Shown here piece by piece: positions 58,132 through 64,000 of a stretch of 64,000 nucleotides of DNA. The position numbers and the translations under genes are program-made. Within the stretch, counting starts at the first letter, position 1. The number at the start of each line of letters is the position of its first letter. The notes under the pieces were generated by a model, which saw only the letters and a list, made by a program, of their open reading frames with translations, was not told the DNA's origin and did no database searches. The stretch comes from JALYZC01 sp963725645 (GTDB lineage Bacteria > Actinomycetota > Thermoleophilia > Solirubrobacterales > Solirubrobacteraceae): the NCBI GenBank assembly GCA_963725645.1, contig CAVRZD010000002.1, positions 1,054,001-1,118,000 of the forward strand. Reading direction: 5' to 3'.

Positions 58132-59471
58132 GGTTCGTCCTCCTCGATGCGGGCGCCGACACGATCATCGTGGAAGCGGACGGACACCCGGCCGGCCGCG
58201 CGGGCGGCCACGGCGCTCGTCACGAGCGCGCCCTCGTCGTCCTCGACCAGCGCGTACCCGCGCGCCAGCGTGCGTTCCGGGTCGTGGGCCGCCAGCGCGA
58301 GCGCGAGGCGGTCGAGGTCGCGGGCGCGCCGCGCGAGCGCCCCGTCGCGGGAGCGGCGCAGGTCGTCGGCGCGGCCGCGCAGCGTGGCCGTGCTGCGCCC
58401 GTGGTCCCGCGCCACGCGGTCCGCGGATCGTGAGATCACCAGCAGGTGCGTGGCCGCCAGCTCGCGGCCCTCCGCCAGGCGGCGGCGCGTCGACGCCCGC
58501 AGCTCGCGAACCTGCTGATGGGCATGGGCGCGGTGGCGCGCGACGTGCTCGCTCGGCGCCCGCGACAGCGCGGCCAGCGCGCGGGCGCGCTCGATCACGG
58601 CGCGGCGTCCGTGCCCCCGCAGGCGGCGGGCCGCGTCGCGCATGCGGGCGCGCGCCTCGGCGCAGTGCTCGGGCACAGCCTCCTCGGCCGCGTGTGTCGG
58701 CGTCGAGCACGACACGGCGGCGACGTCGTCGATCAGCGTGCGGTCGGTGTGGTGGCCGACCGAGGCGATCACCGGCACCGGCAGGAGCGCGACCGTCCGG
58801 CACAGCGTCTCGTCGCAGAACGCGAACAGGTCGGCCAGCGACCCGCCGCCGCGCGCCACGACGATCGCGTCGACCTCGCCGACCGCCGCCAGGTCGCCGA
58901 GCGCGCGGGTGATCGTGGGCGCGGCGTGCCGGTCCTGGACGGGGGCGAACGCCCACACGAGCCGTCCCGCCCAGCCGCGGCGGCGAAGCCCCGCGAGCAC
59001 GTCGTCGCGCGCCTTCCCGCGCTCGCCCGTGATCACCCCGATCGACCGCGGTACCGCCGCGCGGCGCAGCTGCTTCTGCGGCTCGAACAGGCCCTCGGCG
59101 GCGAGCTGCTTGCGCAGGCGGTCGAGCTGCGCGAGCAGGTCGCCCTCGCCGGCCACGCGCAGCTCGGACACCCCGAAGGAGAAGTTGGGGGAGGCCTGCG
59201 CGCTGCCCGGGTAGTAGTCGCAGCCGCCCGCCACGACGACGCGCGCTCCGTCGGCCAGCGCCTCGGCCCCGAGCTCGAGCGCCTCGAATTCGTTGCGCCA
59301 CATCGAGCACGGCAGCGCGCCGCGCTCGTCGCGCAGCTCGAAGTAGACGCGCGCGCTGCTGGAGCCGAGGTTCCACACCTCGCCGAACAGCTGCACGCGC
59401 GCGAACGCGCGCAACCGCTCGCGCAGCTCGGCGGCGTAATTGCCGACCGGGAACGGACCGGGAAGTCGCAC
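58128..59471 (-). CDS. xseA: Exodeoxyribonuclease VII large subunit
   Basis: A 447-aa XseA. The OB domain (RLPGPFPVGNYAAELRERLRAFARVQLFGEVWN...VYFELRDERGALPCSMWRN), the catalytic domain (PRSIGVITGERGKARDDVLAGLRRRGW, IVVARGGGSLADLFAFCDETL, PVIASVGHHTDRTLIDDVAA) and the coiled-coil arms are present. GTG 59471 begins the conserved PFPVG segment. Longer readings run through the end of the upstream luciferase-like gene and look artificial. With xseB it degrades single-stranded DNA to oligonucleotides. Confidence 0.94.
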   Translation of the reverse strand: MRLPGPFPVGNYAAELRERLRAFARVQLFGEVWNLGSSSARVYFELRDERGALPCSMWRNEFEALELGAEALADGARVVVAGGCDYYPGSAQASPNFSFGVSELRVAGEGDLLAQLDRLRKQLAAEGLFEPQKQLRRAAVPRSIGVITGERGKARDDVLAGLRRRGWAGRLVWAFAPVQDRHAAPTITRALGDLAAVGEVDAIVVARGGGSLADLFAFCDETLCRTVALLPVPVIASVGHHTDRTLIDDVAAVSCSTPTHAAEEAVPEHCAEARARMRDAARRLRGHGRRAVIERARALAALSRAPSEHVARHRAHAHQQVRELRASTRRRLAEGRELAATHLLVISRSADRVARDHGRSTATLRGRADDLRRSRDGALARRARDLDRLALALAAHDPERTLARGYALVEDDEGALVTSAVAARAAGRVSVRFHDDRVGARIEEDEP

Positions 59472-59514
59472 GCCCGGGATGCCCGCCGGGCGGCCCGGCG
59501 CGTCCTGGCCCGGC

Positions 59515-60573
59515 TCAGGCAACCGCCTGGCCGCCGGCGACCGTCGCGGCGGCGCCCAGCGCCCGCACGACCGCGGCCTTGTCGCCGGTCGGTACGGCGA
59601 CCAGTGAGTCCGCACCCGCATCGGCGTAGGCCGCCAGGCGGCCGGGCAGCTCGTCGGGGGTGCAGCAGATCGAAGCGGCGTCGATCAGGTCGTCGCTGAT
59701 CGCCTCGACCGCGCCCACGCGGTCGCCGGCCAGCGCGCGTTCCTGGCACGCTCGGGCCGACTCGCCGAACCCGTAGCGCTCCGCGAGCTCGACGTAGAAG
59801 TTCTTCGTCCGTGCCCCCATCGCCCCGAGGTAGAACGCCAGCCACGGCTTGCCCATGGCGCGCGCCGCGGCCGCATCCTCGTCCACCGCGACGGGGACGA
59901 CGGGGGAGACGTCGAGGTCGGCGAGCGAGCGCCCGGCGCCCTCGGCGCCGCGGCGCACCGCGTCGAGCATGATCTCGGGCCGGGCAGGGTTGAAGAGGAA
60001 CGGCAGCCACCCGTCTGCGATCGCGCCGGTCTGCTCGAGCGCCTTCGGCCCGATCGCGCCGAGGTAGATCGGGATCCGCTCCGACACCGGCTTGGCCAGC
60101 AGCTTGAGCGGCTTGCCAAGGCCACCGCCGCCGTGGGCGTCGTCGAGCGGGAGCGTGAAGGCCTCGCCATGGTGCTCGAGCGGCTCGCGCGCCAGCGCCT
60201 TGCGCACGATCTCAACGTACTCGCGCGTTCGTGCGAGCGGCTTGGCGAACGGGACGCCGTACCAGCCCTCGGACACCTGCGGACCGGATACGCCGAGGCC
60301 GAGCCGGAAGCGCCCGCCCGAGATCACGTCGAGCGAGGCGGCGGCCATCGCCGTCGCCGCGGGCTGACGCGCCGGGATCTGCATGAGCCCCGAGCCGAGC
60401 GCGATCCGCTCGGTCTTGCCGGCCAGCAGCCCCAGCACCGACACCGCGTCCTGGCCCCAGGCCTCGGAGATCCACACCGAGTCGAGGCCCAGCTCGTCGC
60501 CGAGCACGGCCAGCTCGACCTGCTCCTCGGGCGAGAACCAGGGCCAGTAGGCGAGGAAGACGCCGATGCGCAT
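59515..60573 (-). CDS. LLM-class (luciferase-like) F420-dependent oxidoreductase
   Basis: A 352-aa TIM-barrel flavin/F420 enzyme: GVFLAYWPWFSPEEQVELAVLGDELGLDSVWISEAWGQDAVSVLGLLAGKTERIALGSGLMQIPARQPAATAMAAASLDVISGGRFRLGLGVSGPQVSEGWYG is a classical LLM N-terminus. The C-terminal IPIYLGAIGPKALEQTGAIADGWLP block is also diagnostic. F420 rather than FMN is inferred from the actinobacterial subgroup. ATG 60573 lies 7 nt after TACGCT. The divergent acyl-CoA dehydrogenase starts only 28 bp away. Confidence 0.9.
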   Translation of the reverse strand: MRIGVFLAYWPWFSPEEQVELAVLGDELGLDSVWISEAWGQDAVSVLGLLAGKTERIALGSGLMQIPARQPAATAMAAASLDVISGGRFRLGLGVSGPQVSEGWYGVPFAKPLARTREYVEIVRKALAREPLEHHGEAFTLPLDDAHGGGGLGKPLKLLAKPVSERIPIYLGAIGPKALEQTGAIADGWLPFLFNPARPEIMLDAVRRGAEGAGRSLADLDVSPVVPVAVDEDAAAARAMGKPWLAFYLGAMGARTKNFYVELAERYGFGESARACQERALAGDRVGAVEAISDDLIDAASICCTPDELPGRLAAYADAGADSLVAVPTGDKAAVVRALGAAATVAGGQAVA

Positions 60574-60580
60574 CGGCGCG

Positions 60581-60586
60581 AGCGTA
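60581..60586 (-). promoter_or_regulatory. -10 box (TACGCT) for the LLM gene
   Basis: TACGCT on the minus strand ends 7 nt before ATG 60573. It is back to back with the plus-strand TAGGAT at 60588, one base apart. Confidence 0.5.
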
Positions 60587-60587
60587 C

Positions 60588-60593
60588 TAGGAT
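60588..60593 (+). promoter_or_regulatory. -10 box (TAGGAT) for the acyl-CoA dehydrogenase pair
   Basis: TAGGAT ends 8 nt before ATG 60602. The 28-bp region between the two start codons must hold both leaderless promoters. Confidence 0.5.
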
Positions 60594-60601
60594 CCGCGGC
60601 C

Positions 60602-61753
60602 ATGGACCTGAGCCTGTCGCCGGACGAGGAGGCCTTTCGCGACGAGCTTCGCTCGTGGCTGGAGGCGAACCACCCTGGCAAGGAGCCCGAGGGCGACGAG
60701 GCCGCCTTCACGTTTCGGCGCGACTGGCAGCGGGCGCTGAACGAGGCCGGCTGGGCGGGGATCTCCTGGCCGCAGGAGTACGGCGGCCGCGGCGCCACGC
60801 TGGTCGAGCAGGCGATCTTCAACGAGGAGATCGTCCGCGCGCGGGCGCCGCAGCTCGCCAACGTGCTCGGGCTCGCGATGGGCGGGCCGACGGTGATCGC
60901 GCACGGCACCGAGGACCAGAAGGAGCGCTACCTCCCGGCGATCCTGTCGGCCGAGGAGATCTGGTGCCAGGGCTTCTCCGAGCCCGAGTCCGGCTCCGAC
61001 CTGGCATCGCTGAAGACCCGCGCCGTCCGCGACGGCGACCACTGGGTCGTCACCGGCCAGAAGGTGTGGACGACGTTCGCGCACGAGGCGAAGTGGTGCA
61101 TGCTCGTCGCCCGCACGGACCGGGAGGCACCGAAGCACAAGGGCCTCACCTACTTCCTCATGGACATGGAGCAGGACGCCGTCCAGGTCCGCCCGCTGCG
61201 CCAGATCACCGGCGAGTCCGAGTTCAACGAGCTGTTCATCGAGGAGGCGCGCATCCCCGACGAGAACATCGTCGGTGGCGAGGGCAACGGCTGGGCGGTC
61301 GCGATCACGACGCTGATGCACGAGCGCGCGACGCTGGCCTTCGGGCTGCAGGTCGCGGTCAAGATCGCGCTGGGCGAGCTGATGGAGCGCGCCCGCGAGA
61401 CGCGTTCGAACGGCGGCAGCGCGGCCGAGGACCCGCTGATCCGCGACCGCCTCGCGCAGCTGTACATCGAGTCCGAGGTGCTGCGGCTCAACGCCTATCG
61501 CGGCCTGACCGCGCAGATGAAGTACGGGGTGCCCGGGCCGGAGGGGTCGCTGGGCAAGTGGCACTGGTCCGAGGTCAACCAGACGCTGACCGAGCTGGCG
61601 ATGGACGTCGCCGGGCCGCGCGCCCAGATCGACGACGAGCCGTGGACCTACCGATTCCTGCGCGCGCGGGCCAACTCGATCGAGGGCGGCACGACCGAGA
61701 TCCTCAAGAACATCGTCGCCGAGCGGGTGCTGGGGCTCCCGCGCCTGCGATGA
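60602..61753 (+). CDS. Acyl-CoA dehydrogenase (first of a pair)
   Basis: A 383-aa FAD acyl-CoA dehydrogenase. Motifs: AGWAGISWPQEYGGRGATLVEQAIFNEEI, IWCQGFSEPESGSDLASLKTRAVRDGDHWVVTGQKVWTTFA, and the C-terminal ANSIEGGTTEILKNIVAERVLGLPR. The usual catalytic Glu is not obvious at the common position. It is coupled by ATGA to a shorter second dehydrogenase, recalling the heterotetrameric FadE pairs of actinobacteria that act on sterol or branched side chains; that role is inference. Confidence 0.93.
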   Translation: MDLSLSPDEEAFRDELRSWLEANHPGKEPEGDEAAFTFRRDWQRALNEAGWAGISWPQEYGGRGATLVEQAIFNEEIVRARAPQLANVLGLAMGGPTVIAHGTEDQKERYLPAILSAEEIWCQGFSEPESGSDLASLKTRAVRDGDHWVVTGQKVWTTFAHEAKWCMLVARTDREAPKHKGLTYFLMDMEQDAVQVRPLRQITGESEFNELFIEEARIPDENIVGGEGNGWAVAITTLMHERATLAFGLQVAVKIALGELMERARETRSNGGSAAEDPLIRDRLAQLYIESEVLRLNAYRGLTAQMKYGVPGPEGSLGKWHWSEVNQTLTELAMDVAGPRAQIDDEPWTYRFLRARANSIEGGTTEILKNIVAERVLGLPRLR

Positions 61754-62811
61754 ACTTCGACTTCAACGACGAGCAGCGCGCGATCAAGGACGCCGCCCGC
61801 GACCTGCTCGCGTCGCGCTACCCGTTGGCCGAGGTCCGCCGCCTGGCGACCGAGGACGAGCGGGGCTTCACCGACGGCCAGTGGGACGAGCTGGTCTCGC
61901 TCGGCTGGCCGGGCATCTTCGTGGACGAGGCCCACGGCGGCCAGGGGCTCGGCGTGGTCGAACTGGTGATCCTGCAGGAGGAGCTCGGCTACGCGCTCGC
62001 GCCGTCGCCGTTCTTCTCCAACGCCGCGGCCGGGCTCGTCCTGCAGGCCGGCGGCGGCGACGAGCAGAAGCGACGGTGGCTGGCGCGGGTGGCGGCCGGG
62101 GAGGCGCGCGGCACGGTGGCCACGCTCGACGACGACGGCGACCCGGTGCGGGCCGAGGGCGGCGCGCTGCACGGAGCGAAGGCGGCAGTGGCCGATGCTG
62201 CCAGCGCCGGCTTCCTCATCGTGGCCGCGGGCGAACGCCACTGGATCCTGGCCGCCGACGCCGAGGGCGTGCAGATCGAGCCGACACCCGGCATCGACCC
62301 CACGCGCAAGCTGTACCGCGTGCGCTTCGACGGCGCCGACGCCGAGCATCTCGACGGCGACCCCGAGGCCGTGATGGACGCCTACGACGCCGCCGCAACG
62401 GCGCTCGCCGCGGAGTCGGTCGGCGTGGCGCAGCGCGCGATGGAGATGGCGGTCGAGTACGCCAAGGACCGCAAGCAGTTCGACATCCCGATCGGCGCCT
62501 TCCAGGCGGTGTCGCACCGCTGCGCGCAGATGCTCCTGGAGACCGAGGGCGCCCGCTCGGCCACGTACCACGCCGCCTGGGCGCTCGACCACGAGCCGTC
62601 GTCGGGCGCGCTCGCCGCCTCGATGGCGAAGGCCTACGCCTCCGACGCCGGCTTCCGCGTGCCGGCCTCCTCGATCCAGGTCCACGGCGGCATCGGCTTC
62701 ACCTGGGAGCACGACCTGCACTGGTTCCTCAAGCGCGGCACGGCCAACGCCCACGCCTTCGGCGACGCGCGCTGGCACCGCGCGCGGGTCGCGGAGCTGG
62801 CCGGGATCTGA
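61750..62811 (+). CDS. Acyl-CoA dehydrogenase (second of a pair)
   Basis: A 353-aa paralogue: FDFNDEQRAIKDAARDLLASRYPLAEVRRLATE, LGWPGIFVDEAHGGQGLGVVELVILQEELGYALAPSPFFSNAAAG, MEMAVEYAKDRKQFDIPIGAFQAVSHRCAQMLLE and VHGGIGFTWEHDLHWFLKRG (GGIGFTWE carries the typical motif). The middle beta domain is shorter and less conserved than in partner one. In heteromeric FadE complexes one subunit supplies the flavin site and the other the catalytic base. ATG 61750 overlaps the partner by 4 nt. Confidence 0.92.
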   Translation: MNFDFNDEQRAIKDAARDLLASRYPLAEVRRLATEDERGFTDGQWDELVSLGWPGIFVDEAHGGQGLGVVELVILQEELGYALAPSPFFSNAAAGLVLQAGGGDEQKRRWLARVAAGEARGTVATLDDDGDPVRAEGGALHGAKAAVADAASAGFLIVAAGERHWILAADAEGVQIEPTPGIDPTRKLYRVRFDGADAEHLDGDPEAVMDAYDAAATALAAESVGVAQRAMEMAVEYAKDRKQFDIPIGAFQAVSHRCAQMLLETEGARSATYHAAWALDHEPSSGALAASMAKAYASDAGFRVPASSIQVHGGIGFTWEHDLHWFLKRGTANAHAFGDARWHRARVAELAGI

Positions 62812-62817
62812 AGCCCG

Positions 62818-63555
62818 TCAGCTCGGGCCCAGCTCGCGGGCCCGCTGCACCGCCGCGGCGAGCCCATCGGTCCAGGGCTCGCCGTGGCCGAAGAGCACTA
62901 CGCCGGCCTCGAGGTCCTCGAGGTTGGACAGCGACTCGAGCGCCTGCGTGCTGGAGAGGTTGAAGCCGCCCGGCATGATCTGGGGCCCCATGCGGCCGGT
63001 CATGGGGTTGCGGCTGTTCATCGCGTCGCCGGCGAACAGCACGCCGCGGTCGGGCAGGTGGAAGGAGACGTGCCCCTCGGTGTGGCCCGGCGTCGGGATC
63101 GCGACCGGGCGGCCCGGCACGTCGAGCACGTCGCCGTCCCCGAACGTCGTCACCTCGCCGATCTTCGGCGGGAAGCCGTTGTGGGCCATGTGGGCGATCA
63201 GCCCCCAGGCGGCGCCGTGCCGGAAGTAGGGGAGGATCCCGCGCTCGCGCTTGGGCTGCTTGCGCGTCAGCGCGAGCTGCTCGTCGGCGCGGTGGACGTA
63301 GACGGGGACGCCGGCCTCCGTGCGCACCTTCTCGGCGATGCCGACGTGGTCGCCGTGGGCATGCGTCAGGACGACGGCCTGGACGTCCGCGAGCGAGCGG
63401 CCGATCGCAGCCAGGGTCGAGTCGAGGCTCGGCCGCAGCCCCGGCAGGCCGGCATCGACGAGGGTCAGTGCGTCGCCGTCCTCGACGAGGTAGTAGTTGA
63501 TCAGACGCGATCCCAGGCGGTGGACGCCCTCGGCGACCTGCGTGCGCTCGGCCAC
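62818..63555 (-). CDS. MBL-fold metallo-hydrolase
   Basis: A 245-aa metallo-beta-lactamase-fold hydrolase: VLTHAHGDHVGIAEKV (HxHxDH), PTPGHTEGHVSFHLPDRGVLFAGDAMNSR (second-shell His and metal Asp) and FGHGEPW at the C-terminus. This is close to the glyoxalase II/lactonase-like group, with the substrate unknown. It ends 7 bp from the convergent acyl-CoA dehydrogenase stop. The upstream methyltransferase gene ends 10 nt before its start, so they are cotranscribed. Confidence 0.9.
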   Translation of the reverse strand: MAERTQVAEGVHRLGSRLINYYLVEDGDALTLVDAGLPGLRPSLDSTLAAIGRSLADVQAVVLTHAHGDHVGIAEKVRTEAGVPVYVHRADEQLALTRKQPKRERGILPYFRHGAAWGLIAHMAHNGFPPKIGEVTTFGDGDVLDVPGRPVAIPTPGHTEGHVSFHLPDRGVLFAGDAMNSRNPMTGRMGPQIMPGGFNLSSTQALESLSNLEDLEAGVVLFGHGEPWTDGLAAAVQRARELGPS

Positions 63556-63565
63556 GGCCGCGACC

Positions 63566-64000
63566 CTACTGCCTTCGCCCGCCCACGAACTGCGTGAACC
63601 CGCTTACGCGCTGGCGGACGTCCTCGAAGCCGCGGTCGGCCAGCGCGGTCGTGATCTCGTCGTGCTCGAACATCCGCATCCCGCTGCGTGCGCCGACCAG
63701 CCCGTCGACCGTTCGCAGCGGCGCCGAGCGGGTGCGGCAGGACGTGAAGATCGCGACGCGCCCGCCCGGCGTGAGCACGCGCGCCATGTGGTCGAGCGCG
63801 ACGAAGGGCTTCGCGAACAGGTGGAGCGCCGCGAAGCAGCAGACGGCGTCGAAGCTGCGGTCGCGGAACGGCAGCTCGACCGCGTTGCCCCGCACGTAGA
63901 GCAGGTTGCCGAACGGGTCGGGGCTGTCGCGCACCGCGCGCTCCAGCATCGTCGGGGAGGCGTCGATGCCGACCGCCAGCCCCGCCTGGCCGACGAGGCG
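63566..64000 (-). CDS. Class I SAM-dependent methyltransferase, C-terminal part (cut by window end)
   Basis: The frame is open through base 64000 and encodes the last ~144 residues. Visible are VGIDASPTMLERA (motif I end with acidic ribose-binding Asp), NAVELPFRDRSFDAVCCFAALHLF, and LDHMARVLTPGGRVAIFTSC, a methyltransferase_11 pattern close to UbiE-like enzymes. The end FTQFVGGRRQ is normal. The N-terminal SAM loop lies outside the window. Confidence 0.85.
   Translation of the reverse strand, partial: RLVGQAGLAVGIDASPTMLERAVRDSPDPFGNLLYVRGNAVELPFRDRSFDAVCCFAALHLFAKPFVALDHMARVLTPGGRVAIFTSCRTRSAPLRTVDGLVGARSGMRMFEHDEITTALADRGFEDVRQRVSGFTQFVGGRRQ

Noticed and set aside
59034..59053. TGATCACCCCGATCGACC resembling the island operator
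   Set aside because: It lies within xseA coding sequence, only one half-site fits, and there is no -10 at 19-20 bp.

Overview
The window is high-GC chromosomal DNA from an actinobacterium. The core gene order radA-disA-carD-ispD-(PHP)-ispF and cysS-rlmB-sigH, the F420-type oxidoreductase, the DUF4234 pairs and the twin acyl-CoA dehydrogenases point to class Thermoleophilia (Solirubrobacterales-like). This placement rests on gene content and sequence flavour, not on a database search.

Layout. 0-15 kb is core: the end of a LuxR-type ATPase regulator, a transsulfuration-type PLP enzyme, DNA repair and c-di-AMP synthesis (radA, disA), carD, isoprenoid genes (ispD, ispF), a lipid/hydrolase cluster on the minus strand, cysS, rlmB and a SigH-type sigma factor. 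15-19 kb is envelope biology: two tandem DUF4234 proteins, a secreted M23 peptidase whose leader carries a c-di-AMP (ydaO) riboswitch, and an FKBP lipoprotein. DisA and a c-di-AMP sensor therefore lie in the same window.

19.05-43.19 kb looks like a 24-kb genomic island. A complete tRNA-Thr(UGU) lies at its right end. A decayed copy of the tRNA's 3' half lies in direct orientation at its left end, the usual scar of integration into a tRNA gene. No integrase is left. The cargo is stress physiology: DUF1269/DUF6325 proteins, a holin-like/phosphodiesterase membrane protein, aquaporin, an HD hydrolase, SHOCT and DUF2252 proteins, a G6PDH-GH15-NDH-2 operon, a sulfatase with its radical-SAM maturase (SEC-C fused), a GAP-family protein, a cation/proton antiporter, a MalT-type LuxR regulator and glutamate decarboxylase. 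Nine transcription units in the island share a 20-bp dyad (consensus TCACCCGGATCGGATGATGC) placed 19 bp (seven cases) or 20 bp (two cases) upstream of a -10-like hexamer. I found no complete copy outside the island. This is the best candidate for an undescribed system: an island-specific regulon, perhaps controlled by the island's LuxR protein.

43-64 kb is core again: a PlsC-GpsA fusion, two ECF sigma modules, rhomboid protease, a glycosyltransferase, a cobalamin-binding protein, pterin dehydratase, a Tat-exported subunit with a GMC oxidoreductase, a CNNM/HlyC transporter, fatty-acid enzymes around a palindromic operator, xseAB, a luciferase-like enzyme, paired acyl-CoA dehydrogenases, an MBL hydrolase and a methyltransferase cut by the window edge.

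Two general traits matter for reading the annotation. First, many genes appear leaderless, with a TANNNT -10 box 6-11 nt before the start codon. Second, seven plus-strand genes are broken by single-base indels (13 of 14 are +1). Each reads correctly once the indel is removed, so sequencing or assembly error is more likely than decay. I give those genes as whole CDSs and mark the shift positions.
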